Origin: Tenacibaculum sp. 190130A14a | GTDB lineage: Bacteria; Bacteroidota; Bacteroidia; Flavobacteriales; Flavobacteriaceae | Assembly (NCBI RefSeq): GCF_964048965.1 | Contig: NZ_OZ040189.1 | Span: 3,574,501-3,638,500, forward strand | Direction of reading: 5' to 3' | DNA: 64,000 nucleotides | Shown here: in pieces, positions 28,043-35,833 of the stretch | Layout: every line of letters begins with the position of its first letter | Position numbering within the stretch: the first letter of the stretch is position 1 | Notes under the pieces: model-generated | What the model was told of the DNA's origin: nothing | The model's database searches: none | The model's input: only the letters and a program-made list of their open reading frames with translations | Program-made: the position numbers and the translations under genes

Positions 28043-28348
28043 ATGAAAAATTTAGGGTATCTATTTTCAGTAGTAACAGTACTAACATTATTTATTACTT
28101 CTTGTAGTCAAAAAGAAGAATTCAACTCTTTACACAGCGGCAAAAGTTTAGAAAGTATACTTACTGAAATATCAACAAAAGCAACTTCTGAAAACAAAAT
28201 TATTAAATGTACCTTGTTAGTATATAAAGACTCCAACACTTATGGTTTTGAGGGTGTTGAGTTTTTAGAAAACAGCCAAGATATATTAGACTTTAACAAA
28301 GGAGCGCAAAATGCTATCGCTCAAAAAAGGCATAAAAAAAAGCTTTAG
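28043..28348 (+). CDS. Small lipoprotein, last gene before the integrated element
   Basis: A 101-residue protein with a lipobox (FITSC at residues 18-22) and a mature part with mixed polar content (KCTLLVYKDSNTYGFEGVEF). Function unknown. Its stop codon lies in a hairpin that also serves the interrupted tRNA locus. The 190 bp upstream contain a promoter-like TATATTTG. Confidence 0.65.
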   Translation: MKNLGYLFSVVTVLTLFITSCSQKEEFNSLHSGKSLESILTEISTKATSENKIIKCTLLVYKDSNTYGFEGVEFLENSQDILDFNKGAQNAIAQKRHKKKL

Positions 28349-28366
28349 ATTTCTCTAAAGCTTTTT
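28336..28366. terminator. Bidirectional terminator, originally downstream of tRNA-Leu
   Basis: A 13-14-bp perfect stem (AAAAAGCTTTAGA / TCTAAAGCTTTTT) with loop TTTC, flanked by A and T runs. It overlaps the end of the lipoprotein gene at 28,348 and lies 8 bp from the left attachment repeat. Before insertion of the element it would have terminated the minus-strand tRNA-Leu transcript. Confidence 0.85.
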
Positions 28367-28373
28367 AAATTCA

Positions 28374-28425
28374 GTACGGGTGAAGGGAGTCGAACCCCCA
28401 CGCCTCACGGCACTAGATCCTAAGT
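28374..28425. repeat. Left attachment site (52-bp tRNA-Leu fragment)
   Basis: Identical over 52 bp to the 3' part of the intact tRNA-Leu, covering the T arm, variable arm and the 3' side of the anticodon stem and loop. Beyond it (28,426 on) the sequence no longer matches the tRNA. The flanking bases toward the chromosome do not encode CCA. Confidence 0.95.
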
Positions 28426-28870
28426 TTAAAACTCTTATCTTCCCATTTTTTCGACCTTTGATTTTCAAGGCTTTGAGTTTTTATAAAAGACTCAAATTAA
28501 TAAATTCTATGTACAAAGTTATGTACAAAAAGTGATATAAAAAAATCCTGTTTTTATAGCTATAAAACTTCGTATATCAACAACTTCGCGCAGAAAATAC
28601 AAATATAATTTACAGAAAACAATACCCAATACCCCTATTAATCAACTCAGGGTTAACCCTGATAAGCTCAGGGAGACTAGGTAGTTAACAAACAGGAAAA
28701 ACCCTTATTTCATTATGATCTTATATGAGTTATGTTTGTGCTTTAAAGAATATGCTTATTTATGGTAAACCGTAAAAAAATAAAAAAATAAAGTTTATTT
28801 TGCCGAAATTCTAACATATTCAAAGAATAAAAAATTAATTATAATTTTGTTGAAAACCCCCGACAAAAAA
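28426..28870 (+). other. Left end of the element: non-coding region with possible integrase arm sites
   Basis: No gene is visible. Two copies of TATGTACA at 28,508-28,515 and 28,520-28,527 (12 bp apart) match an identically spaced pair at the right end (53,156-53,175). A perfect palindrome CAGGGTTAACCCTG lies at 28,648-28,661, followed by a third CAGGG. These look like recombination or excision-factor sites but are unproven. Confidence 0.5.
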
Positions 28871-29032
28871 ATGCTAAAAAACCCTTTAATAGTTTCGTTA
28901 ACATTCTGTTTGTTTTTTACAATGTTTACATCAAATACTCTTGAGTTCAATTCTAAGTTTGATTCAACACTAAGCAAAAAAGTAGTTATTGATCCAAAAG
29001 ATATCAAACCTCCTACAAATGGAATAATTTAA
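28871..29032 (+). CDS. Small exported peptide
   Basis: A 53-residue product. I prefer the ATG at 28,871 over the upstream TTG because it opens directly with a hydrophobic signal (NPLIVSLTFCLFFTMFTSNT). The remainder is short and ends in DPKDIKPPTNGII. It precedes two related small lipoproteins by 8 bp and is probably co-transcribed with them. Function unknown. Confidence 0.5.
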   Translation: MLKNPLIVSLTFCLFFTMFTSNTLEFNSKFDSTLSKKVVIDPKDIKPPTNGII

Positions 29033-29039
29033 ATTAAAA

Positions 29040-29306
29040 ATGAATAGAATAATCCCTTCAATTATTTTAATTACAACATCACTATTGCTATTCAATTGTT
29101 CTGATAACTCTGTAGATGAAATGTTACAATTAAAAAGCAATCAAAGCCTGAGCCAAACAGAACCAGGGGACGATGGTAAAATTAAAACAACAGACCCCGC
29201 AGATGATGGTGAAAAATTATCGAGTAATAAAATTGACCCGATAAAAGATTGTCCAGAAAATGACAGAAATTGTAATGGAGTTCCAGACGATCAAGAGAGA
29301 AATTAA
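29040..29306 (+). CDS. Small lipoprotein with EF-hand-like C-terminal tail (long form)
   Basis: An 88-residue lipoprotein (lipobox LLLFNC, Cys at about 20). The mature part is acidic with repeats of DDG (EPGDDGKIK, DPADDGEKL) and ends in the module DPIKDCPENDRNCNGVPDD. The last twelve residues follow EF-hand calcium spacing (D, N, N, G, D and E at positions 1, 3, 5, 6, 9 and 12). The same tail ends the neighbouring 61-residue lipoprotein. Calcium binding is inferred; the role is unknown. Confidence 0.65.
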   Translation: MNRIIPSIILITTSLLLFNCSDNSVDEMLQLKSNQSLSQTEPGDDGKIKTTDPADDGEKLSSNKIDPIKDCPENDRNCNGVPDDQERN

Positions 29307-29421
29307 AAAAGTAAACATTACCAACAAAGAAATTGATTTATAAACACAACTATTTACCTCGCTAACACTTATTTAATTACCATTATTTTTGCTTTAAATA
29401 AAAATTTAAAATAAAGTAAAA

Positions 29422-29607
29422 ATGAAAAAAGTATTAGTAGTTTTAGTTATGTTTTTTGGTATAGCAATATTAACAAGTTGTACAGATAACACTGAAAAAA
29501 TAGCAAAGAATGAAGAGAAAATCGAACATTTCGGTAAAATTGATCCCATTAAAGATTGTCCGCCAAATGACAGAAACTGTAACGGAGTACCTGACGATGA
29601 AGAGTAG
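29422..29607 (+). CDS. Small lipoprotein with EF-hand-like C-terminal tail (short form)
   Basis: A 61-residue paralogue: lipobox (ILTSC) near residue 20, a short linker (EKIAKNEEKIEHFGK) and then the same tail, DPIKDCPPNDRNCNGVPDD. The nucleotide sequences of the tail in the two genes are about 80 percent alike with synonymous changes, so this is an old duplication. Its last codons overlap the start of the next gene by 11 bp, indicating translational coupling. Confidence 0.65.
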   Translation: MKKVLVVLVMFFGIAILTSCTDNTEKIAKNEEKIEHFGKIDPIKDCPPNDRNCNGVPDDEE

Positions 29608-30193
29608 TTTCTATCTAACCATTTTATGTTTAGGAGTTACTGGACCTTTTTGGCATGTTTTTTATGGAATTAGAGATACTGAGGGCTTGTTTGGTTATAC
29701 ATACATGTCCTCATTTCTTAATTCTTTTGGCAATTATACAAGTATTTTATGCTTAGGCTTATTGCTTAACTTTTCTTCAAGGCATGTAAGCAGTGAATAC
29801 AAAAAAGTGTTTAGACTATTTTCTTTTATTACAATTTTTGTTGGCTGTTACTTTCTTACATTAATAGTTTTTCCCAAAAAACTTTTATTAAATACATTTG
29901 GAATTAGGGATTTCCATCGAATTTTCTATTACATAAGTATGATTGGAATTTGTATTTCTTCTGTGTTCATTTTTATAAAATTTCAAAATGCATTTTTATA
30001 TTCTGAGGAAAAAATAAAAACTTTAATTGAATTTATTTTTCGAACAAGAAACAATTATTATACTGAGGTTGCATCTAAAGCTTTATATGCTGAAATTCAC
30101 AACAAAGCCTTAAAAAGCGATAAAACTGTAGAAGAAAACAGTAAAGATTTTGAAGAAGATTTATTGAAAACGTTTGAAAAGATATCTGAATAG
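29597..30193 (+). CDS. Membrane protein of unknown function
   Basis: I place the start at the ATG at 29,597, within the overlap with the previous lipoprotein; the frame upstream of it lies out of phase inside that gene. The 198-residue product has four or five helices (about 5-20, 38-57, 71-91 and 108-128) and an acidic cytoplasmic tail ending DFEEDLLKTFEKISE. Unknown family; likely functionally tied to the two lipoproteins. Confidence 0.55.
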   Translation: MKSSFYLTILCLGVTGPFWHVFYGIRDTEGLFGYTYMSSFLNSFGNYTSILCLGLLLNFSSRHVSSEYKKVFRLFSFITIFVGCYFLTLIVFPKKLLLNTFGIRDFHRIFYYISMIGICISSVFIFIKFQNAFLYSEEKIKTLIEFIFRTRNNYYTEVASKALYAEIHNKALKSDKTVEENSKDFEEDLLKTFEKISE

Positions 30194-30199
30194 TTAGTA

Positions 30200-30424
30200 A
30201 TGGGAATAAATAAAATTATACGTAGATATAAAATATTTAAAAAACTTCTTGATAAAGGTTATACCAGTACTTTAAACGAAAAATCTTTCAAAAAAAGCAC
30301 ATTTGATTTAACTAAGGAAAGATTAGAAGAAATGATTAAAGACAATCATCGGCTAGATGAAGAAATTAACCAACATCAAATTGAAATTTTTCTACTTGAA
30401 AATGATATCAAAATTAATCATTAA
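30200..30424 (+). CDS. Small coiled-coil protein
   Basis: A 74-residue protein, basic at the start (MGINKIIRRYKIFKKLLDKG) and heptad-like at the end (RLEEMIKDNHRLDEEINQHQ). It begins 6 bp after the membrane gene and its 3' end overlaps the convergent repressor gene by 11 bp. Unknown function. Confidence 0.5.
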   Translation: MGINKIIRRYKIFKKLLDKGYTSTLNEKSFKKSTFDLTKERLEEMIKDNHRLDEEINQHQIEIFLLENDIKINH

Positions 30425-30845
30425 TTAATTTATCCCTTTTTGCTAAAAGATCTAATTTGTCTTTTTTTAACTTTTCTAAGACCTGCTCTTTAAATTCATT
30501 TTCCATTAGCAGCTTATAAGCTGTGTTTTCCCTAAATTTTTCTTTATTATCAAAAATAAAAGTAATTATTTCCTCAATGCTAAAGTGAGCTAAAGAATCT
30601 CTATTAGTTATAAAAATATCATCACTAACACCTAAAACATAATCTGCATTAATGTTGAATGTCTCCACCATTTTCTTTATCACATCAAAATTCGGTTGAG
30701 AAATTACTAGGTCCTTTTTAGAATTCCTCCTACCTTTCGTGTAACCATCAATAGTGGTGCTTGACACCCCTAGCTTCTTAGCGAAACTACTATTGTTTAG
30801 TCCTAAGACTTCAATTATTTTTTCAATTCTTTTACTAGTAACCAT
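30414..30845 (-). CDS. XRE-family phage-type repressor
   Basis: A 143-residue DNA-binding protein: an N-terminal helix-turn-helix (SSFAKKLGVSSTTIDGYTKGR at about 19-39) and a helical C-terminal part that may mediate dimerisation, with no peptidase residues visible. It is divergent from the 85-residue gene across 117 bp, the arrangement of a lysogeny-type control region. It presumably silences the divergent transcript or its own gene through the direct repeats in the intergenic region. Confidence 0.75.
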   Translation of the reverse strand: MVTSKRIEKIIEVLGLNNSSFAKKLGVSSTTIDGYTKGRRNSKKDLVISQPNFDVIKKMVETFNINADYVLGVSDDIFITNRDSLAHFSIEEIITFIFDNKEKFRENTAYKLLMENEFKEQVLEKLKKDKLDLLAKRDKLIND

Positions 30846-30864
30846 GCTTATTGTAACAAAAAAA

Positions 30865-30896
30865 TGCGTTTATGTTTTTTTATTCTGCGCTTATGT
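30865..30896. promoter_or_regulatory. Candidate operator of the XRE repressor
   Basis: Two 12-bp direct repeats TGCG(T/C)TTATGTT start at 30,865 and 30,885, exactly 20 bp apart (two helical turns), next to the repressor start codon. This spacing suits cooperative binding on one face of the helix. Confidence 0.5.
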
Positions 30897-30962
30897 TGTA
30901 TGTTTGTGTCGCTATATAACAAATATAGCAGATTTTTTTACAAAATAGTCGAATAAAGAATC

Positions 30963-31220
30963 ATGTTACCACAAAATAACTTTCATAGTGCTATGCAGGT
31001 ATTCAGCAACTTAAATGAGGCTGAAAGAAAACTGTTTTTATCTGTGGTAGCTCCAAATTCAACTGCTAAAACTCCAACAAGAAAAACTCGTAAAACAGTT
31101 CAACTTCCAGAATACTATTCAGAGGAGGCCATTTATCAAAGAATGATTGCAAGTTGGAACGAAAAAGTTAGAAAACGTAACGCTAGAAGAAATTTAAAAG
31201 AGTCGAATAAAAAAATATAA
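30963..31220 (+). CDS. Small basic protein divergent from the repressor
   Basis: An 85-residue protein, strongly basic in its second half (RKTRKTVQLPEYYSEE, KVRKRNARRNLKESNKK). It begins with MLPQNNFHSAMQVFSNLNEA and has no recognisable domain. Its position as the first gene divergent from an XRE repressor suggests a regulatory or excision-related role, possibly DNA binding. This is positional inference only. Confidence 0.55.
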   Translation: MLPQNNFHSAMQVFSNLNEAERKLFLSVVAPNSTAKTPTRKTRKTVQLPEYYSEEAIYQRMIASWNEKVRKRNARRNLKESNKKI

Positions 31221-31583
31221 AGAAACCAAAGGGATAGATGATATCCTCATAACAACCCGCATAACTTCATGATGAAGGTAACATAAATTCGACAATTATT
31301 CTTGCGGGTTGTTTCTTTAAAAGTTCATCAAAATATGGCAGAAAATAAAGATTGGGGGACTTTGGCCCAGCACACAACTGGGCCTTTCAATCGTTAAATC
31401 TATTACATTAATTGAAAAGAAATTCTTTATTTCTGCCTTCTTACAAAAAGCAAACATAAGTAGTAGTTGTAGTTGAGTTTTAAGTCAATGTTTGGTTAGT
31501 TGACAATCAATTTCCCAAGTTGGGTTGATTGATAAAGCACCGTTTAATTAAACGGTGCTTTTAATATTAAAATTTTAAAAAGA
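31221..31583 (+). other. Hairpin-rich intergenic region
   Basis: No convincing gene, but several hairpins: AACAACCCGCA at 31,251 pairs with TGCGGGTTGTT at 31,303 around a 41-base loop. GGCCCAG at 31,364 pairs with CTGGGCC at 31,378 and is followed by TTT. A third is the palindrome at 31,534. A 20-codon frame starting at 31,335 overlaps the second hairpin and I do not regard it as a gene. The density of structure suggests leader, terminator or origin functions. Confidence 0.4.
31534..31561 (+). terminator. Palindromic terminator
   Basis: A perfect palindrome of 28 bp with arms AAAGCACCGTTTAA and the complementary half, followed by TTAAT. It lies 23 bp before the start of the 37-residue frame. 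Confidence 0.7.
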
Positions 31584-31697
31584 ATGAATACTAAAGTCGA
31601 ATTTATGGATAAAATACCATCACAAAAGGTTGAAAAACCAGATTTAATAAATGAAATAATAGTAATTGATCATGAAGAGTTTAACCAGGATAATTAA
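31584..31697 (+). CDS. Very small acidic protein
   Basis: A 37-residue frame (MNTKVEFMDKIPSQKVEKPD onward, ending EEFNQDN) preceded by a purine-rich AAAAAGA. A hairpin with arms AAAGCGG and CCGCTTT follows 10 bp later. The frame and spacing look gene-like but it is too short to classify. Confidence 0.35.
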   Translation: MNTKVEFMDKIPSQKVEKPDLINEIIVIDHEEFNQDN

Positions 31698-31777
31698 CAA
31701 AAAAAGCGGCAAGAATTGAGACCTCGCACCGCTTTTACCAAAGGATCAGATGATAAAATAATTTTAACACCGTACCT

Positions 31778-33643
31778 ATGAACAAATATAGTAATTACGA
31801 CGTAAACTTTGCGCAAAATTCTACACAAAATTTATCTAATATTGGTTTTTATAATCAGAGAGTTAGAGAATATTTAGCCAACAATGCTTTAGATAGAATC
31901 ACCCAGTATGCAGTAAACCTTTTTAAGGATAACGCTCAAAGAAATAAACTAACCGATAAGCAATATAACAACGCAGTTGAAGAATTTAACCAAAGAAACG
32001 GTTTTATACTACTTAAAAAAGGCTCTGAGCACCAAACTTCCAGTAAATACTATAGTTACATCAACTATCCCTACCTAGATAGATTAGCTGTAAAATTCAC
32101 AATGGACAAATACCGTCAGTTTGTAAATAATTACAACAAACAGGCAGATAATCAGAACAAGGAAATACGAGACTACAACAACACACAGGTTAAAAATCAT
32201 TTAGCATTAACCAAAGCGCAAAGAAAACGCAAAACAAGTTTTGAATCCTCTTACAACCATCTTTTTGTTCTTGAATACAATCTTTTGGTTGAAAAACAAA
32301 ACCAAACTGAAGCCATAGTTCCAAAAAGAAGAATCCAGAAAATCAAATTCCAAAGCGAAATAATATTTCAGGTTTTAGTTGGCTTTTATGTGTCTCAGTT
32401 GAGATCACGTAATGCGTATTTAAGAGAAATGAACAAACCCACAAGCGTTTTAAAAAACTCTCTTCCTCCTCCTAAGATAGATCACAGGAAATTAGCTACA
32501 CATAAAATCGAAGATATACCTAGACTGGACATTTGTAAAAAAACCGCACAAAACCACGTAAAAAGGTTAAGGGAAGCACAAATCCTTATTAACTATAAAA
32601 GAATCAACCAAAACAAGCCTATTCAAGTCAATTTTAACCCTCAAATTTTAGAAATTTTGGATGGGAACCCACCAAAATCTAAAACCCCTGAAAATAAAGC
32701 ACTTCCTACATCAATTGAGAAAAGTTTGCACGATAATAGTGAACCTACTAGAGCCTTTTTAAAAGAAAAAGAAATAAAAGACTGTGCAAATAGCAACAGT
32801 CTTAAGAAATGCGGTTCGATTTTGGAAGAAAACGTGATTAGAGGTGCATGTCCTGCGGACAGCTACAAGAACACCAAAGGGATGAATAAAAAAAATAAAC
32901 CACAGGGCGCCGTATTTTTTCAAAAAACTTCTACCCCTCCTAATACTTACGCCATCCTAACCAAAAATTTCCTTGAAAGAAAAATGGACGAACGAGATCT
33001 CGCGGATAAGTTAGCTAATGGAGATTTTGACAATTACCAAGGTTTAAAGTATCACTATTTGCAACAAGTTGCACAATATGCACACGTAAATTTAGAAGAC
33101 TTTAAAAAGATCATTATACAGGATTTCTTAAAATCATCTGCTAAAATTTGGAAGAACCATGAACAGGTTTATTACGGGAATTGGAAAAAAACAATCAACC
33201 TTTTATATGTTCAATTCTTCGAAAGGCTCAATAACAAAGAAACCATAATCAACAAACTCAAAGAATACCGCTGGAAAATAAACTGGGCAAGACAATGGTT
33301 CAACAAAAAGAAGGAAGTAAAAGCTCTTTTCCCTTACGCATATTTTGATAGTACAAGAACTCAATCAAATGAAATTGGCTTTTACGGTTTACATAAGATT
33401 TGGAAGAAAAATCAAGAATACAAAAAGAAAAATCAAGCTAAAAAAAACAACTTAGTTCAAAGATCAAACGCACGAAAGCGCAGATTATCAGCACAAGAAA
33501 AACTAAACAAGGTAATTAGAAGGTTCTATTCAGGTAAAATAAACCACAAGCAACTGTACAATTATGTACAAGACAACCTACCAAATGAATACTTAAAAAT
33601 GCTACCGAGCATAATATTTAATAACACTGAAAACTTAGCTTAA
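31778..33643 (+). CDS. Large helix-turn-helix protein, possible replication initiator
   Basis: A 621-residue, strongly basic protein with no export signal. The N-terminal third is helical with many Tyr and Asn (KYYSYINYPYLDRLAVKFTM). A helix-turn-helix lies near 255-280 (CKKTAQNHVKRLREAQILIN) after a Pro-rich linker. The C-terminal 250 residues are helical and basic (NARKRRLSAQEKLNKVIRRF). Proteins of this style recur in Flavobacteria integrated elements near the integration module, where a DNA-binding or replication role is usual, but no motif proves it. It is followed by two small genes within 10 bp each. Confidence 0.5.
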   Translation: MNKYSNYDVNFAQNSTQNLSNIGFYNQRVREYLANNALDRITQYAVNLFKDNAQRNKLTDKQYNNAVEEFNQRNGFILLKKGSEHQTSSKYYSYINYPYLDRLAVKFTMDKYRQFVNNYNKQADNQNKEIRDYNNTQVKNHLALTKAQRKRKTSFESSYNHLFVLEYNLLVEKQNQTEAIVPKRRIQKIKFQSEIIFQVLVGFYVSQLRSRNAYLREMNKPTSVLKNSLPPPKIDHRKLATHKIEDIPRLDICKKTAQNHVKRLREAQILINYKRINQNKPIQVNFNPQILEILDGNPPKSKTPENKALPTSIEKSLHDNSEPTRAFLKEKEIKDCANSNSLKKCGSILEENVIRGACPADSYKNTKGMNKKNKPQGAVFFQKTSTPPNTYAILTKNFLERKMDERDLADKLANGDFDNYQGLKYHYLQQVAQYAHVNLEDFKKIIIQDFLKSSAKIWKNHEQVYYGNWKKTINLLYVQFFERLNNKETIINKLKEYRWKINWARQWFNKKKEVKALFPYAYFDSTRTQSNEIGFYGLHKIWKKNQEYKKKNQAKKNNLVQRSNARKRRLSAQEKLNKVIRRFYSGKINHKQLYNYVQDNLPNEYLKMLPSIIFNNTENLA

Positions 33644-33645
33644 AA

Positions 33646-33951
33646 ATGGCAATACAGAAACAATGTTCTTGCAGCATTAAGAATAAAATATTTTGCTCAA
33701 AATGCTCAAAGGTAAAAATGGTAATACTGTTAAAAAACGAGTTCAAAACTCATAAATACCAGAGTACAAAGGGTAATAATAGGGCAAATCCCGTTTGGTA
33801 CAATCATCTTAGCAAAAACCGTAAACCTTTTAATGTTTTGGTAAATGCAATGTATAGAAGGTTTAAAGAATCTCAATACTATGGAATGGCAAACTGTGTG
33901 AATTTTTACAGCACTGATACTGGTCAACTAATAACCCAAGTTAAACTATAA
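33646..33951 (+). CDS. Small zinc-ribbon-like protein
   Basis: A 101-residue protein with four Cys near its start (CSCSIKNKIFCSKCSKVK), a likely zinc site, and a basic remainder (KPFNVLVNAMYRRFKESQYYG). It starts two bases after the HTH protein stop codon, so translation is likely coupled. Function unknown, probably nucleic-acid related. Confidence 0.55.
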   Translation: MAIQKQCSCSIKNKIFCSKCSKVKMVILLKNEFKTHKYQSTKGNNRANPVWYNHLSKNRKPFNVLVNAMYRRFKESQYYGMANCVNFYSTDTGQLITQVKL

Positions 33952-33961
33952 AAACTACAAA

Positions 33962-34306
33962 ATGAACGTAACCTTGAAATTGAAACCCACAGAAGTATTT
34001 TCTATTCAGGAAATTTTAAAAGGAGCTTTTGAATCTCCTGTAAACTTCTACTCCCTAAACTCAGAAGAAAAATTAAGGCATTCTATTGGAACATCATTGT
34101 ATGATACTTTCACTAGAAAAACAATGAACCTTAAAAGCAAAATGGATCTTATTACTAGCTCTAAGTCAACACAATTAACTCTAAAACACCACGAAGCATG
34201 GGCATTAAAATCCTTTTTAAGAAATCATATATCACTTTTAGAAACAGATTTAGAAATACTTGGAGTACAAAAAGCTATTGGTTTCTTAGATCAAAACACA
34301 TTATAA
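33962..34306 (+). CDS. Soluble protein of unknown function
   Basis: A 114-residue, mostly helical protein with a basic middle (RHSIGTSLYDTFTRKTMNLK) and a His-containing helix near the C-terminus (TLKHHEAWALKSFLRNHISL). Likely in the same transcript as the two genes before it. No family recognised. Confidence 0.5.
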   Translation: MNVTLKLKPTEVFSIQEILKGAFESPVNFYSLNSEEKLRHSIGTSLYDTFTRKTMNLKSKMDLITSSKSTQLTLKHHEAWALKSFLRNHISLLETDLEILGVQKAIGFLDQNTL

Positions 34307-34428
34307 AAAGCAAATACTTACAAAGTTTGTGAAACTCTTTTTGGATCACCTGACGCATTAAACGAACATAGATACAAGAGAGTAAAACAAATATCAAAAA
34401 AACACCAACATTAATTAATTCAAGAACA

Positions 34429-35079
34429 ATGAAATTCGGATATGCAAGAGTAAGTACTCCGTCACAAAATTTAGAAATGCAAATAGACGCATTAGAAGTG
34501 TTTGGAGTCAATTCAAAAAATATTCATACTGATATTGCTTCAGGAGCTAAAGAAGACCGTAAGGGATTAGAAGAAATGTTAATGAAACTTAGAGAAGGTG
34601 ATACAGTAATAGTATGGAAGTCATGTAGATTGGCTAGAAATGTTAAACATATGCTTTCAATGATGGAGATATTCGAATCAAACAAAATTGAATTTAAAAG
34701 CATTCAAGAGCCATTTTTAGATACTAAATCTCCCCATGGAAAATTTATCTTCAATGTTTTTACTTCTCTTAATCAAATGGACAGGGAAATAAATAGAGAA
34801 CGTGTAATGTCAGGTTTGGCTTCAGCTCGTAAAAGAGGTATCAAGGGAGGAAGACCTAAAGGTATCTCGCAAAAACTAAAAGATGTAGCTCCAGGAGTAG
34901 TTAGTATGTGGAAAGATGATAACAAATCTATTAAGACTATTCAAAACACCTTTGGAATATCTCAAGGTTCTGTTTATAAATGTCTTGAACATGAAGGAAT
35001 TGACGTTAAGAGATCAGATCACAAAAATAAAGGAAACCAAAACGCCAAAGGAAAAAGAAAAATCAAGATAAAACGATAA
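34429..35079 (+). CDS. Serine recombinase, resolvase/invertase family
   Basis: A 216-residue site-specific recombinase with the catalytic serine in YARVSTPSQNLEMQID (Ser9), the arginine and dimer block RKGLEEMLMKLREGDTVIVW, the E-helix region NQMDREINRERVMSGLASAR and a C-terminal helix-turn-helix (KTIQNTFGISQGSVYKCLEH). Length fits the small resolvase/invertase group. It lies within the element but not at its ends. Together with the 72-bp inverted repeats further right it could invert or resolve DNA, though the crossover sites are not identified. Confidence 0.88.
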   Translation: MKFGYARVSTPSQNLEMQIDALEVFGVNSKNIHTDIASGAKEDRKGLEEMLMKLREGDTVIVWKSCRLARNVKHMLSMMEIFESNKIEFKSIQEPFLDTKSPHGKFIFNVFTSLNQMDREINRERVMSGLASARKRGIKGGRPKGISQKLKDVAPGVVSMWKDDNKSIKTIQNTFGISQGSVYKCLEHEGIDVKRSDHKNKGNQNAKGKRKIKIKR

Positions 35080-35089
35080 TAAAAGTAGT

Positions 35090-35118
35090 ATAACACCTCA
35101 TTAAAAGAGAGGTGTTAT
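35090..35118 (+). terminator. Terminator after the serine recombinase gene
   Basis: Stem ATAACACCTC / GAGGTGTTAT around a nine-base loop, 11 bp after the recombinase stop codon. The T tract is weak, but the hairpin is symmetrical and may act in both directions. Confidence 0.7.
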
Positions 35119-35131
35119 ATATACTTGAATA

Positions 35132-35308
35132 CTAAATTTTTTCAAACACAACGGTAACTGAAAAAACTAGAATTGGATTAGTTTTTCCGTCAGTATAACA
35201 ATCAGTACTTACTTGGATTGGTTTAACACCACCATGTGCTTTTGCAAATTGATTAGCCATATTACTAGCGTCACCAAAACTAATATTAGAAATAAAATTT
35301 TGAATCAT
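35132..35308 (-). CDS. Small protein of unknown function
   Basis: A 58-residue minus-strand frame starting at 35,308: MIQNFISNISFGDASNMANQ then a beta-rich C-terminal half ending ILVFSVTVVFEKI. Codon use looks coding and a hairpin lies just after the stop codon. It is convergent with the recombinase gene and divergent from the RiPP-like locus. It has one Cys and no export signal. Confidence 0.45.
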   Translation of the reverse strand: MIQNFISNISFGDASNMANQFAKAHGGVKPIQVSTDCYTDGKTNPILVFSVTVVFEKI

Positions 35309-35444
35309 CTTTTTAGTCTTTTTAAAATTAAATGCAAATGTATGATGTTAGAAAATTTTAATTAACTAATAAACCGTAATTAAAGTAAGGTAAAACCGTA
35401 GGTAATCGGAACTACTGAAACATCCGATAAGTTCATTGACATAA

Positions 35445-35474
35445 TTGTAGTAAATAATAATTTTACTAAATTAG
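35445..35474 (+). promoter_or_regulatory. Candidate promoter of the RiPP-like locus
   Basis: TTG at 35,445, then exactly 19 bases, then TAAATTAG at 35,467-35,474, which differs from the Bacteroidota -7 element TAnnTTTG at one position. An 18-codon frame (MEDNDIFYEYINKLGTIK, 35,476-35,532) begins at the expected start of transcription and may be a leader peptide. Confidence 0.45.
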
Positions 35475-35551
35475 CATGGAAGATAACGATATATTTTATG
35501 AGTATATAAACAAGTTAGGCACAATTAAGTAACAATTAAAATTTATATAAA

Positions 35552-35833
35552 ATGAGTAAAATTCAGATTACACCCGAAAAAGTTGATTTTGGAACAGACC
35601 AAGTATCAATAAAAGATTCTTCTCTATTGACAAAATTAGTTGTAAATCAGAGTGAAACTGTAGAATTCATTAAAAGTGAAATTCCTCAATTCTCTTTAGA
35701 TGATATTACAATTGATGATATTGGGATAATAACAATAAAAAATCCAGAGTTTTCTAACGCATTAAAAGAAAAGTTTGAAAATTTCAACCCATTAGCAGCT
35801 GTTAAAAATGGAGTTTGTGGAGCAGGTTGTTAA
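35552..35833 (+). CDS. Putative RiPP precursor peptide ending in CGAGC
   Basis: A 93-residue acidic peptide with no export signal. Its only Cys residues are 89 and 93, in the terminal NGVCGAGC, after a long leader of strand-forming sequence (TIDDIGIITIKNPEFSNALK). A short C-terminal core with two Cys and small residues, directly overlapped by a radical SAM gene, is the classic layout of a modified peptide precursor. Cys89 and Cys93 are the likely sites for thioether or other modification. The leader does not match a precursor family I know, so the peptide type is undetermined. Confidence 0.6.
   Translation: MSKIQITPEKVDFGTDQVSIKDSSLLTKLVVNQSETVEFIKSEIPQFSLDDITIDDIGIITIKNPEFSNALKEKFENFNPLAAVKNGVCGAGC

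Noticed and set aside
28795..29007. A minus-strand frame opposite the small exported peptide
   Set aside because: Its hydrophobic reading mirrors the plus-strand signal peptide, and the plus-strand frame has a better start and neighbours in operon spacing.
31335..31397. A 20-codon frame (MAENKDWGTLAQHTTGPFNR)
   Set aside because: It overlaps a hairpin that looks like a terminator and is too short to support.
35476..35532. An 18-codon frame MEDNDIFYEYINKLGTIK as a gene
   Set aside because: It could be a leader peptide, but the only support is its position just after a candidate promoter, so it is mentioned under that promoter only.
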